This document shows positions 44,685-55,000 of a stretch of DNA of 57,756 nt, one piece after another. Made by a program: the position numbers and the translations under genes. The stretch's first letter is position 1. Each line of letters opens with the position of its first letter. The notes under the pieces were generated by a model, which did not search any database, was not told the DNA's origin, and was given only the letters and a program-made list of their open reading frames with translations. This DNA is from Thermodesulfobacterium thermophilum DSM 1276. GTDB taxonomy: Bacteria > Desulfobacterota > Thermodesulfobacteria > Thermodesulfobacteriales > Thermodesulfobacteriaceae. Location: assembly GCF_000421605.1 (NCBI RefSeq), contig NZ_ATXI01000013.1:1-57756 (forward strand), in the 5' to 3' direction.

Positions 44685-45880
44685 AAAAATGGGTGTTTTT
44701 ATGGTTGATCGTTTGTTTGTTTTTTTTGGGGTGTCAGAAAAAATCAGAAAAAAAGGCTAACCTTTTACCTTCTTCTTCTACCAAGGTAGAAAGGGGAACA
44801 ATTTATTTAGAGGTAACAGCTACCGGAGCGGTAAAACCTCAGGTCGGAGCTCAAGTAAAAGTAGGCTCAAGGATTTCAGGAAGGGTAGAAAAACTTTTTG
44901 TTACCACAGGAGATAAGGTTAAAGCAGGTCAACTTATAGCCATCATAGAACATCAAGACCTTCAGGAAGAGGTTAACAGAGCTTTTAACGAATATAAAGA
45001 AGCCTTAGCCAATTTAGAAAAGATAAAACAGGTTTATCCTCATCAGATCTCAGCACAAACTAAAAAAGTTAAATCATCTATGGCAGAACTCCTTCAAATA
45101 GAAAGAGAACTTCAAAGAAACAAGATGCTTTTCCAGGAAGGTCTTATTTCAAAAAATGATCTCGAACGGTTAGAAAGAGATTATGAGGTAAAAAAATCTA
45201 CTTTAGAATATGAAAAAGCTAATCTTGAGGCTTTAAAATCTGAGTATGAAAAGCAGTTATCCATCGCCAGAGCCAGTGTAGAGGCTGCTAAAAATGTTTG
45301 GAATGCAGCTAAGATTAAACTTAATTATGCCTTTATTTACTCCCCTATTTCTGGGGTGGTTTCAGAGGTTACAACCCAACAAGGAGAAACTGTGGTAGCA
45401 GGGTTAAACGCCCCTACTTTTATTACGGTGGTTGACCTCTCAAGACTTCAAGTAGAATGTTATGTAGATGAAACAGACATAGGAAAAATTTCAGTAGGTC
45501 AAGAGGCTACTTTTACCGTAGACAGCTATCCCAACAAGGTTTTTAGGGCTAAAGTAAAAAAGATATACCCTGGTGCTATCATCAAAAATAACGTGGTTTT
45601 TTATGATGTGGTGCTTGAAATTTTAGACCCCTATGAAAATCTACTGCGTCCTGAGATGACAGCCCAGGTTAACATCATAGCCGGGAAAAAAGAAAACGTA
45701 CTTTTGGTGCCTTCCAAAGCAGTAAAGATAGACCCCCAAGGAAATTATTTTGTGATGGTAAAAAAAGGGGATAAATGGGAAAAAAGATTAATTAAAATAG
45801 GCTGGGAATCCAAAGGAAAAATCGAAGTAGTAGAAGGGCTGAAAGAAGGTGAGGAAGTAGGTTTGTGGGAGACAAAATAG
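44681..45880 (+). CDS. MacA/HlyD-type periplasmic adaptor, lipoprotein
   Basis: 399-residue membrane-fusion protein. A lipoprotein signal peptide ends at FFLGC (Cys18). Then come the biotinyl/lipoyl-like hairpin (VKVGSRISGRVEKLFV...VKAGQLIAII), a long helical hairpin (about 95-205), the second lipoyl half (YSPISGVVSEV), a beta-barrel (SVGQEATFTVDSYPNKVF) and a membrane-proximal domain (VEVVEGLKEGEEVG-like end). It links the ABC permease to the TolC channel. Confidence 0.93.
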   Translation: MKKWVFLWLIVCLFFLGCQKKSEKKANLLPSSSTKVERGTIYLEVTATGAVKPQVGAQVKVGSRISGRVEKLFVTTGDKVKAGQLIAIIEHQDLQEEVNRAFNEYKEALANLEKIKQVYPHQISAQTKKVKSSMAELLQIERELQRNKMLFQEGLISKNDLERLERDYEVKKSTLEYEKANLEALKSEYEKQLSIARASVEAAKNVWNAAKIKLNYAFIYSPISGVVSEVTTQQGETVVAGLNAPTFITVVDLSRLQVECYVDETDIGKISVGQEATFTVDSYPNKVFRAKVKKIYPGAIIKNNVVFYDVVLEILDPYENLLRPEMTAQVNIIAGKKENVLLVPSKAVKIDPQGNYFVMVKKGDKWEKRLIKIGWESKGKIEVVEGLKEGEEVGLWETK

Positions 45881-46554
45881 TAATCCTTGAAGATATTCAA
45901 AAAATCTATCAAATTGGGAAGGTTTCCTATCAAGTTCTAAAAGGAATAGACTTAGAGGTAGAACAAGGAGAATTTTTAGTAATCATGGGAACTTCTGGGA
46001 GTGGGAAAACGACCCTTTTAAACATCATAGGTCTTCTTGATAAACCTACCTCAGGCAGGTATTTTTTAGAAGGAGAAGAGGTCAGTAAGTTTGACAGTAA
46101 AAAATTGGCTTATATAAGGAATAGGAAACTGGGGTTTATCTTTCAGGCCTTTCACTTAGTCCCATGGGCAACCGCTTTAGAAAACGTGTTGTTACCTTTA
46201 CTTTATAGACCGGAAGGATTTTCTAAAGATGATGAAAAAAGAGCTATTTCTTTGCTTGAAAGATTGGGGTTAGGAGAAAGAATTCATGCTAAACCTAAGG
46301 AACTTTCAGGAGGACAACAACAAAGAGTGGCAATAGCCCGAGCCTTGATCACCAATCCTAAACTACTTTTAGCAGATGAACCTACAGGCAATCTTGACAG
46401 TGCAAGCAGTAAAGAAGTGATGAACATATTTAAAGAATTAAACGCCGAAGGACTTACTATTATAATGGTTACTCACGACCCAGAAATTGCCAAAAACGGA
46501 AAAAGAATAAAAGTCATAGCAGACGGAATTTTTGTAGATGAAAAACAGGTTTAA
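45865..46554 (+). CDS. MacB/LolD-type ABC transporter ATPase
   Basis: 229-residue ATPase. Walker [11 protein letters not shown]-loop [17 protein letters not shown], signature [15 protein letters not shown], Walker [14 protein letters not shown] and H-loop VTHDPE are all intact. The GTG start lies inside the adaptor gene (16-nt overlap). It energises the two FtsX-type permeases encoded next. In E. coli MacB the ATPase and permease are one protein; here they are split. Confidence 0.95.
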   Translation: MGDKIVILEDIQKIYQIGKVSYQVLKGIDLEVEQGEFLVIMGTSGSGKTTLLNIIGLLDKPTSGRYFLEGEEVSKFDSKKLAYIRNRKLGFIFQAFHLVPWATALENVLLPLLYRPEGFSKDDEKRAISLLERLGLGERIHAKPKELSGGQQQRVAIARALITNPKLLLADEPTGNLDSASSKEVMNIFKELNAEGLTIIMVTHDPEIAKNGKRIKVIADGIFVDEKQV

Positions 46555-47755
46555 ACAAATCTTTTTAAAGGACATATTAAAAGAACTTCTTGCTAACAAA
46601 GTAAATCTGGTTTTCATGCTTTTAGCTTTGATCATAAGTTTAACGGCTTTAAACACCATTTATTCCTTGGGAGCCTCTGCGAAAAAACAAGTCTTAGATG
46701 TATTAGCCAACCTTCAGTTTGGTAAAGATGCCATGCTGGTTATTGCTGGAGGGGGAAAAATCATAGGGGTTACTACCACAAGAACAGATACCATGAAAAT
46801 GAAGGATGTAGAAAACATAGAAAGACTTGAGTTTGTTAAGCTTGTCTCTCCTTGGGTAAGAGGTATCCTTGAAGTTTCCTATGAAGGTTTTTCTGAAAAA
46901 ATGAGGATAGAAGGTGTGACCCCGTCTTATAGTTTAGCTAACAACTGGTATACCAAAGAAGGAAGGTTCTTTAGTGAACAAGATTTAAAGAACATGGCTA
47001 AGGTATGCGTTTTAGGAGCAGAAGTACCCCAAAAAATTAAAGCTAAACAGGTTATAGGTAAAAAAATAAAAATTGGTGGAGAATATTTTGAGGTTATAGG
47101 AATCTTAGAACCAAAGCCTTCGTTTGGACATTTTAGACATGATGAAAGGATTTTAATCCCTTTAACCACAGCGATGAGAAGGGTGTTTAACAAGGACTAT
47201 TTGGATGCGATGAAAATTCTTTTTAAAGAAAACACAGACATAGAGCTGGCTAAAGAAACTATCCGTGGCATACTAAGACAAAACCATAACCTTTATGGTA
47301 TTCAGCCTGATGATTTTAGACTTATCACCCCAGATATGGCCATAGAAAGATTTACAGCAACCACTAGGATACTTACCGTGTTTTTATTAGCTATTTCAGT
47401 AATCAGTTTGGTGATAAGTGGGGTGATCATCATGAACTTGATGTATGCTAATATAGAAGAGCGTGCCCCGGTGATAGCGTTAAGATTAGCCTTAGGGGCA
47501 ACCCCTTCTAACATCATTCAACATTATCTTACCATGGCCTTAATAGTAGCTTTAATAAGTGGTTTTATCGGATGGTGGTTAAGTTTAGGGCTGATGCAAC
47601 TTATCTCCTTTTTTAGTCCTTTAAAACCTCTTTTTTCCTGGACTACCTTTTTTATAAGCCTTGGTTTTTCTATGTTGACCACCATCATTTTTAGCCTTAT
47701 CCCAGCTTATAAAGCCACCCAAATAGAACCTTCTATCTTATTAAAAAGCCTATGA
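46538..47755 (+). CDS. FtsX/MacB-type ABC permease, first copy
   Basis: 405-residue permease with the MacB layout: one N-terminal helix (about 22-42), a large periplasmic domain (about 50-280) and three C-terminal helices with ANIEERAPVIALRLALGATP between them. The end PAYKATQIEPSILLKSL is typical. It starts inside the ATPase gene (17-nt overlap) and overlaps the second permease gene by 4 nt. The two permeases probably form a heterodimer (inference). Confidence 0.9.
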   Translation: MKNRFKQIFLKDILKELLANKVNLVFMLLALIISLTALNTIYSLGASAKKQVLDVLANLQFGKDAMLVIAGGGKIIGVTTTRTDTMKMKDVENIERLEFVKLVSPWVRGILEVSYEGFSEKMRIEGVTPSYSLANNWYTKEGRFFSEQDLKNMAKVCVLGAEVPQKIKAKQVIGKKIKIGGEYFEVIGILEPKPSFGHFRHDERILIPLTTAMRRVFNKDYLDAMKILFKENTDIELAKETIRGILRQNHNLYGIQPDDFRLITPDMAIERFTATTRILTVFLLAISVISLVISGVIIMNLMYANIEERAPVIALRLALGATPSNIIQHYLTMALIVALISGFIGWWLSLGLMQLISFFSPLKPLFSWTTFFISLGFSMLTTIIFSLIPAYKATQIEPSILLKSL

Positions 47756-48960
47756 TGTTAAAATATAAACTACTTTGGGGTGGGTTGTTTTATAAAAAGT
47801 TAAGGCTGGTTTTGTCTATCATCGGTATCATCATTGGAGTTTCTTCTTTGCTTTTGATGAACGCCTTTGGAGAAGCGGCTAAAATCAGGACTTTAAAAGA
47901 AATAGAAACCTTCGGTCCAGAGGTTTTGATGGTAGTTGCTGGAAACGTAAGGGTTTCTGCAGGAAGAGCCATTCAAACAGAAGTAACCACTACTCTTAAA
48001 CCTGAAGATGCAGAGGCTTTACGAAAGATAGGTGGTATCCGCTTTATCTCTCCCTATTTTACCGGAGATGCTATCGTAAGGTTTGCAGGAAACACGGTAA
48101 GTACCGTTTTAAACGGGGTTAACGAAGAATATCTAAGACTAAGAAAGTTTTCTTTAGAAGAAGGTAGAAACTTTCTGAAAGACGAGATTTTAAGCTATAA
48201 AAAAGTGGTAATCTTGGGAAATAAGGTCAAAGCACAACTTTTTGGAAAAGAAAATCCTGTAGGACAGACCATTCTTATAAACAAACTCCCTTTTAAGGTT
48301 ATCGGGGTTTTAAGTCCTATAGGGATAGATGCTAGCAATGCAGACCAGGATGATCAGGTACTTATACCTTATACCATAGCTATTTCTGCGATTTACAACG
48401 TTGATTACATAAGAGGTATTTTTATCTCAGTAGAAGACCCTTCTAATCTTCCCTTTATCGAAAAACAAATCGATTCAATCTTGTCTAAAAGGCATAAGGT
48501 TACGGAAAAAAACAAAGATTTTACCATAGTTAAGGCTGAAGATATTCTTCAAGCTAAAACCCAAACAACCAACCTTTTTTCTTCTTTAGTAAAAAGTATC
48601 TCCGTTCTTTGTTTAGTGGTTGGTGCTTTAGGAGTAACAGCCATCATGACCCTTGCGGTTAATGAACGTAAAAAAGAAATAGGAATAAGAAAGGCTATCG
48701 GGGCTAAAGAACGAGATATATTGTTACAGTTTTTGATAGAAAGTGTAATCGTTACCCTATTAGGAGGTATTATGGGTGTAGTTTTAGGGGTGGGTTTAAC
48801 CCTTATCCTGTTGCCTGTCTTTAACTATCCTTTGATATTTCCTGTCATTCCTATCCTTACCTCTACAGGATTAACGATAATTTTTGGGATTTTTGCAGGG
48901 GTTTATCCATCTTATAAAGCCTCTAAGGTGGATCCTATAGTACTCTTAAGGTCCTTTTAG
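47752..48960 (+). CDS. FtsX/MacB-type ABC permease, second copy
   Basis: 402-residue paralogue of the preceding gene with the same layout. It shows RLVLSIIGIIIGVSSLLLMN at the first helix, a periplasmic domain, VNERKKEIGIRKAIGAKERD between the late helices and YPSYKASKVDPIVLLRSF at the end. This copy is closer to the E. coli MacB consensus (NERxxEIGIRxAxGA) than the first. It is the last gene of the five-gene exporter operon. Confidence 0.92.
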   Translation: MMLKYKLLWGGLFYKKLRLVLSIIGIIIGVSSLLLMNAFGEAAKIRTLKEIETFGPEVLMVVAGNVRVSAGRAIQTEVTTTLKPEDAEALRKIGGIRFISPYFTGDAIVRFAGNTVSTVLNGVNEEYLRLRKFSLEEGRNFLKDEILSYKKVVILGNKVKAQLFGKENPVGQTILINKLPFKVIGVLSPIGIDASNADQDDQVLIPYTIAISAIYNVDYIRGIFISVEDPSNLPFIEKQIDSILSKRHKVTEKNKDFTIVKAEDILQAKTQTTNLFSSLVKSISVLCLVVGALGVTAIMTLAVNERKKEIGIRKAIGAKERDILLQFLIESVIVTLLGGIMGVVLGVGLTLILLPVFNYPLIFPVIPILTSTGLTIIFGIFAGVYPSYKASKVDPIVLLRSF

Positions 48961-48965
48961 GCTTC

Positions 48966-48994
48966 TTGTAAAAACCTCTTGAAGGCGTTATAAT
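48966..48994 (+). promoter_or_regulatory. Predicted promoter of the UvrD-like helicase gene
   Basis: TTGTAA (48966-48971), 17 nt, TATAAT (48989-48994), ending 7 nt before the ATG at 49002. No Shine-Dalgarno sequence is present, which suggests a leaderless mRNA. Confidence 0.5.
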
Positions 48995-49001
48995 AACACC
49001 C

Positions 49002-51164
49002 ATGAAAGTGTTAAAAACACCCCAATTAGACTTTTTAAAAGACTTAAATCCTGCCCAACTTGAGGCAGTCCAAACAATTTATGGTCCTCTTTTGGTAATA
49101 GCTGGGGCAGGTTCAGGAAAAACTAAAACTCTTACCTCAAGGATGGCCTATTTAGTAGCACAAGGAGTTCCTCCAGAAAAAATATTGCTATTAACCTTTA
49201 CAAAAAGAGCTTCGAAAGAGATGATTCAAAGAGCTGGACTTCTTTTAAAAATAGACTGTGATAAGATCATGGGAGGAACTTTTCATTCTATAGCTCAATA
49301 CATGCTTAGGTTTTACGGCTATCTTCTGGGTTATCCTTCTAACTTTACCATTATTGATAGAGGAGATTCTGAAGATTTGATAAATCTTTTGCGGAATAGC
49401 TTAGGACTTGCTGAGGCCAAAAAAAGGTTTCCTAAAAAAGAGACTTTAGCCAACATTTACAGTAAAATGATAAACCAACAAAAAACCTTAGAAGAACTTT
49501 TAAAAAACCATTATCCCCAGTTTTTAGATTTTTATTACGAGATAGAAAGGCTTTTGATAGAATATCAAAACTATAAAAAAGAACATCATTTAATGGATTA
49601 CGACGACCTTTTAGTAAATTGGCTTACCATACTTAAAAACTTTCCTCAAGTAAGAGAGGAAGTAGGGAAACGTTTTGAGTTTATCATGGTAGATGAATAC
49701 CAAGACACCAATACTCTTCAAGGTGAGATCATCAGATATATGGGAGAAAAGCATCAAAACGTAATGGTAGTGGGGGATGATTCTCAAAGTATTTATGGAT
49801 TTAGAGGAGCTAATTATAGAAATATTTTTGATTTTCCTAAACTTTTCCCTAACACTAGAATCATAAAACTGGAACAAAACTACCGAAGCACACAACCTAT
49901 CTTAGACTTAGCCAACCATATCATCGCTAAATCTAAACTAAAATATACCAAAACTTTATTTACTCTAAGAAAAACCGGAGAAAAACCTGTTTTATTTTTT
50001 GCTGAAGATGAAGCAGATTCAAGCAGGTTTGTTGCAGAAAAAGTTTTAGAACTAAGAGAAAAAGGGATAAAACTTTCACAGATGGCAGTGCTTTTTAGGT
50101 CTGCTTCTCATTCCTTTGATTTAGAGATGGAACTTGCTAAAAGAGGAATACCTTTTATAAAATATGGAGGACTAAAACTTTTAGAGGCAGCTCATATAAA
50201 AGATTTCATTTCTATCTTAAGGATATTGGTTAATCCTAAGGACTTTTTGTCTTGGAACAGGGTACTTTTATTGCTTGAAGGTATCGGACCAAGAACAGCA
50301 GAAAAGATATTGGAAGCTATCAAACAAGCCTCTAACAACCTGTTCTTTTCTTTAGAAAGACTTACGCATAAATTTTCTTTTTTAGAGTTTAAAAATCTTA
50401 TTTCTCTCATAACTGGAGTTAGTGGATTTCAAGAAAAACCTTCTCAGTGTTTACTAAAGGTTTGGGAGTTTTATCAGCCTGTGTTCCAAAGATTATATTA
50501 TGAGGATTATCACCGAAGAGAAAGAGACATAGAAGCCCTTATAGACCTTTCAGAAAAATACGATACTTTAGAAGAATTTCTAACAGACTTAATGTTAGAA
50601 CCTATAGAAATAGCAGAAAAAAACACTGATAGTCTTACCGACCATTTAATCCTTTCTACCGTACATTCCGCCAAAGGATTAGAATGGCATACTGTTTTTA
50701 TTATTTCACTTATAGAAGGTAGGTTCCCTTCGGTTTACAGTTTAGAAAACGAAGAAGAATTAGAGGAAGAAAGAAGACTTTTCTATGTAGCGGTAACCCG
50801 AGCAAGAGAAAACCTATTTCTTATCTCCCCTCTAACCACATACGTAAGAGGAGAAGGAAAAACCCTTGCTCGAGTTTCTCAATTTGTAAAAGATTTGCCC
50901 TCTAAATTGATAAGGGTTTATCACAAAAAAGAGGACCAAAAAGGATATACCAAAGACTCGGGGAACGGTAAAAAAATAGGTGAAACCAGCTTTACAGAAA
51001 AATTTATTCGTTTTAGGGTAGGAGATATGGTAAAACATCCTCACTTTGGTTTAGGAGAGGTGATGGAGGTCCTTAGTGAAGAAAAAATTAGGGTAAATTT
51101 TACGCAAAAAGGCCCTACTCTTCTCAATTTGAAGTACACAAAGTTAGAAAAAGTTATAAACTAA
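49002..51164 (+). CDS. uvrD: UvrD/PcrA-like superfamily 1 DNA helicase
   Basis: 720-residue 3'-5' DNA helicase for repair or replication restart. Motifs: LNPAQLEAV (Q motif), AGAGSGKTKTL (Walker A), LLLTFTKRASKEM (Ia), FIMVDEYQDTN (II), VVGDDSQSIYGFRGA (III), LEQNYRSTQPIL (IV), LSTVHSAKGLEWHTVFI (V) and VAVTRARENL (VI). The C-terminal tail contains GDMVKHPHFGLGEVMEV, the RNA-polymerase/nucleic-acid-binding Tudor-like element of UvrD/PcrA. It is followed after 6 nt by the PilZ gene. Confidence 0.95.
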   Translation: MKVLKTPQLDFLKDLNPAQLEAVQTIYGPLLVIAGAGSGKTKTLTSRMAYLVAQGVPPEKILLLTFTKRASKEMIQRAGLLLKIDCDKIMGGTFHSIAQYMLRFYGYLLGYPSNFTIIDRGDSEDLINLLRNSLGLAEAKKRFPKKETLANIYSKMINQQKTLEELLKNHYPQFLDFYYEIERLLIEYQNYKKEHHLMDYDDLLVNWLTILKNFPQVREEVGKRFEFIMVDEYQDTNTLQGEIIRYMGEKHQNVMVVGDDSQSIYGFRGANYRNIFDFPKLFPNTRIIKLEQNYRSTQPILDLANHIIAKSKLKYTKTLFTLRKTGEKPVLFFAEDEADSSRFVAEKVLELREKGIKLSQMAVLFRSASHSFDLEMELAKRGIPFIKYGGLKLLEAAHIKDFISILRILVNPKDFLSWNRVLLLLEGIGPRTAEKILEAIKQASNNLFFSLERLTHKFSFLEFKNLISLITGVSGFQEKPSQCLLKVWEFYQPVFQRLYYEDYHRRERDIEALIDLSEKYDTLEEFLTDLMLEPIEIAEKNTDSLTDHLILSTVHSAKGLEWHTVFIISLIEGRFPSVYSLENEEELEEERRLFYVAVTRARENLFLISPLTTYVRGEGKTLARVSQFVKDLPSKLIRVYHKKEDQKGYTKDSGNGKKIGETSFTEKFIRFRVGDMVKHPHFGLGEVMEVLSEEKIRVNFTQKGPTLLNLKYTKLEKVIN

Positions 51165-51170
51165 GGACTT

Positions 51171-52022
51171 ATGCTTGAACGGGTTGAACTTTCAAAAAAA
51201 ATTACTTTAAGTGTACTACAAAGAAACATTTCTTTAGGATCTTTAGAATACCTTCCCACACATATTAAACAAAATCTTGATTTTCATTTAAAAAAGGCTA
51301 TTCTTCTTTATTCTCAACACAAAGTAGAGTATCTTACCATAAAACCTATAACAGGTAACAGCCTCGAAATACAAGTCTTTGATAGTTCAAAGTTTGAGAT
51401 AGGAAAAATAATACTGATAATCCTCCAAGAAGGGCAAATAAGATATATTTTCCAATGTCTTGTCAAAAAAATAGAAAACAATCGGTTAGAGGTCGAAATT
51501 TTACCTCCAAGATATGACGAAAGGATAAAAATATCCGGGAACATTCCAGTTTTTATGTCTATAATGCAAAAAAATATAGGTAATCAATTTTTGCAATCAG
51601 ATTATTACCTGATAAGAGAAAGTAACTTTGATATTAAATTTTTTGAGGAAACACAAGAAATCTACTTTTATGACCTGGTTATAGATAATCAAAATAACGT
51701 TGACCCTGTATTTAAAAATTATATTTCTAAAAATAACTTGATGGGAGTTTTGGTAGACATAAGTAGTGGAGGGGCTTGTGTTAAGGTCCCCAGTTTATTA
51801 TTATCCTTTTCTAAAGAAGATTTAGACCAACTTTTTATGTTTTATTTAAAATTTGAAATACCTTCAAAAGAAAAAAAAATCAAGTTTGGATTGCTTTCTT
51901 CTCTTAGAAATCTTAGATACGAACAAAATTCAACCTATTTCCATTTTATGTTTCTACTTTCTTTTAAAAACGAAATTTGGAAAAAGATAAAATCTTTACT
52001 AACTTTTTCCACCTTCGTTTAA
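51171..52022 (+). CDS. PilZ-domain protein, probable c-di-GMP receptor (YcgR-like layout)
   Basis: 283-residue protein. The N-terminal region (1 to about 110) is of unrecognised sequence but positioned like a YcgR-N domain. The PilZ signature follows: the arginine motif RYDER (R114-x3-R118) after the strand LEVEILPP, and the second motif DISSGGA (D196-x-S198-x2-G201). The two motifs are 78 residues apart instead of the usual 25-35, because of an insertion (about 125-185) rich in Asn, Phe and Tyr. It may control motility or surface functions; the chemotaxis and EAL proteins at the window ends are compatible. The tail overlaps convergent mfd by 24 nt. Confidence 0.65.
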   Translation: MLERVELSKKITLSVLQRNISLGSLEYLPTHIKQNLDFHLKKAILLYSQHKVEYLTIKPITGNSLEIQVFDSSKFEIGKIILIILQEGQIRYIFQCLVKKIENNRLEVEILPPRYDERIKISGNIPVFMSIMQKNIGNQFLQSDYYLIRESNFDIKFFEETQEIYFYDLVIDNQNNVDPVFKNYISKNNLMGVLVDISSGGACVKVPSLLLSFSKEDLDQLFMFYLKFEIPSKEKKIKFGLLSSLRNLRYEQNSTYFHFMFLLSFKNEIWKKIKSLLTFSTFV

Positions 52023-55000
52023 ACTTTCTAAAACTTCAACCGCAAGGTCTATCGGGTTTTTACCTTGAAGTTTAAAACTAATTTTTGTCCCCTTTTTATC
52101 TTGTTTGGTATAAAAAGAAAGTCCTTTTTTATTAAGGACTCTAAATCGAGGCAATATCTCCTTCTTTTTTACCAGAAAAATTAGTTCGTTTCCTCTTAAC
52201 TCTACTAACGGTATCTTTAAATCTTTCATGTATATTTTTAAAAGATAGATTTTAACTAAATTTTTTACAGGTTCAGGCATCTCTCCGTATTTATCTCTTA
52301 AAAGCTCTATAAACTCTAACAAATCCTCTTTGGTTTTATTTACCACCAACTCTCTGTATAAACTCAATCTTTCTTCAGTCTCAGGAACATACTCCTTAGG
52401 AATAAAGGCAGGCACCTTTAGGTTAACCTCTGGCTCCCAGTCTTCTATATCTTCCCCTTTTAAAGCTTTTATGGTATTTTCAAGGAGCTCTAAATATAGT
52501 TCATATCCTACCGTATTGATATGTCCTGCTTGTTTTATTCCCAAAAGCTCCCCTGCCCCTCTAATCTTCAAATCACTCAAAGCTAACTTAAAACCTGCAC
52601 CTAAATCAGTAAATTTCATCAAAGCTTTAAGTCTTTTTTGTGCGTCTTCGGAAAGATTCTTTAACGATGGTACAAGTAGATAAGCATAGGCTGTTTCTTG
52701 AGAACGTCCAACTCTGCCCCTTAATTGATAAATGTCAGCCACCCCTAACATGTCAGCCCGGTTGATGATGATAGTATTAGCCGAAGGGATGTCTATCCCA
52801 CTTCCTATGATAGGGGTACAAACCAACATGTCTATCTCTTTGTTTAAAAATTTATAAAGGTTTTTCTCTATAAGTTCTGACGGCATCTGTCCATGAATGA
52901 TTTCTACTTTAACTCCTGGACATAATTTTTTAACATAGTTGGCCAAAGAACTTAGACCTTGTATCCTTGGGTTTACCAAAAAAATCTGTCCCCCTCTTTC
53001 CAGTTCTTTTTCTATCGCGTATTTTATCACCTCTGGGTCAAATTTTGCCAGAACAGTTTTAATAGGTTTTCTCCCTTCAGGAGGAGATTCAATCACAGAA
53101 AGATCAAAAACCCCAAGTAAACTTAACTGTAAACTTCTTGGTATGGGGGTAGCTGAAAGAGAAAGAACTTTTACATTTTTCTTCAATTGTTTTAATTTTT
53201 CTTTTTGTCTTACCCCAAACTTGTGTTCTTCATCTATAACTATAAGCCCTAAATCCTTAAACTCTACATCATGGGAAAGTAGTCTATGGGTACCTATAAC
53301 TACCTTGATTTCACCTTCAGCCAGAGCTTTTAAAGTTTGTTTTTGTTCTTTTTCGCTTCTTAGCCTTGATAAAACCCCAACCTTTATCCCAAAAGGTTCA
53401 AGCCTTGGTTTAAAATTACGATAATGTTGCTCTGCTAAAATGGTAGTAGGAACAAGAAAGGCTACCTGTTTTCCTGAATAAGCCGCAACAAAAATAGCCC
53501 TCAAGGCTACCTCTGTCTTTCCAAAACCCACATCCCCTACCAAAAGCCTCTCCATCGGTTTATCACTACAAAGATCCTGTAAAATCTCTTCTATAGCCAT
53601 CTTCTGGTCAGAAGTTTCTTCATAAGGAAAGGTGGCCCTAAACTCTTCATAAGCTAAAGCAGGAAAAGGAATAGAATAGCTTTTTAAAGCCTTCCTTTCT
53701 GCATAAAGAGATAACAGTTCTTGTACTACTTCGGTAAGCTCTTTTTCTATTTTTTTCTTTTTTATTAGAAAGGCTTTCTTCCCTAAAGCGTCTAACTTAG
53801 GAGGTTTTTCGGTTAAACTGACATAAGGATAGAGTTCGTCTAACCTAAATACCGGCAAATAAAGTTTATCTCCTCCCTCATATTCAATCTCTAAAAACTC
53901 ACCTTCTACATCCTCAATGTTTAATATTTTTAGCCCTAAGTATTTTCCTATACCATAGACCCTATGAACCACTAAGTCTCCTGGTTTTAAATCTTCAAAC
54001 TTCCTAAAATAACCTTTGGCCCTTTTAACACCTTGCTTAGAACTCCCTTCTTTAAAATAGCTTCTTCCAAAAAGTTCAACCTCTGAAGTGACCCAAAACT
54101 TTTGGTCTTTTAGATAAAATCCTCGTTTTAAATAACCCTGTTTAAACTCTAACCCTTTAGGATCCTCTACCCCTCTTACCTTTAACCCCTCTAAAATGGT
54201 TTGAGAGATCTGAGAATCACCTACAACCAACCAAACCCTATCTCCCTCTTCTAAAGAGGCCTTTAAAAGGTTAAAACCAGCCTCAATTCTTTCATTAGGA
54301 GCTAATATCCCTATTTCCTTTTGCCCTACCTCAAGGCTTAAAGTCTCTTCATTAACAGAAGAAACCCAAAAAAGTTTGCCAGCCTTGATTAAACTACCTT
54401 TTTCCAGGTAATTAAAAAATTCTTGAGTAGTTAAATAAACATCCTCTGGTTCAAAAAAAAATTTGCCCTTTTCCTTAGCTTTAAGGGCATTTATACGAAT
54501 CTTTTCCCAAAAACTTTCTATCTTATTTTCTATTAACTCCGGTTCGTATACCAAAAAACAGGGTGTTCTTTTTAAATAATCAAAAGAAGAAGATAGTTGA
54601 GCATAAAAAATAGGCAACAAAAACTCGGGATTTTCGGTAAAACTTTTTTGCTCTATTTGGGTTAGCAACTTAGACAGATAGTCCTCTGGTATCTTTCCTT
54701 TCAAACTAAAAATTCTCTGATAAAGTGATTTTAAGTCTTCTGGCAAAAAAACCTCTTTACAAGGGATGATACTTACTTCTTCTAAGTTTAAAAAGCTTTT
54801 TTGGGTCTCGGGATTAAAATATTTTAACGCTATTATCTGGTCTCCAAAAAACTCAAGTCTTACTGGATATTCATAGTTAGAAGACCAGAGATCAACTACA
54901 CCTCCTTTAACCGTAAAGGTTCCTTTTTCCCTAACAACTCCTACCCTTTCGTATCCAAGGTCTAAAAGCCGTAAAAGAAGATCTTCTCTATCTACCTTTT

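Noticed and set aside
52939-53424. 161-codon plus-strand frame opposite mfd
   Set aside because: It lies antisense to conserved helicase motifs of mfd and has no recognisable domain or ribosome site.
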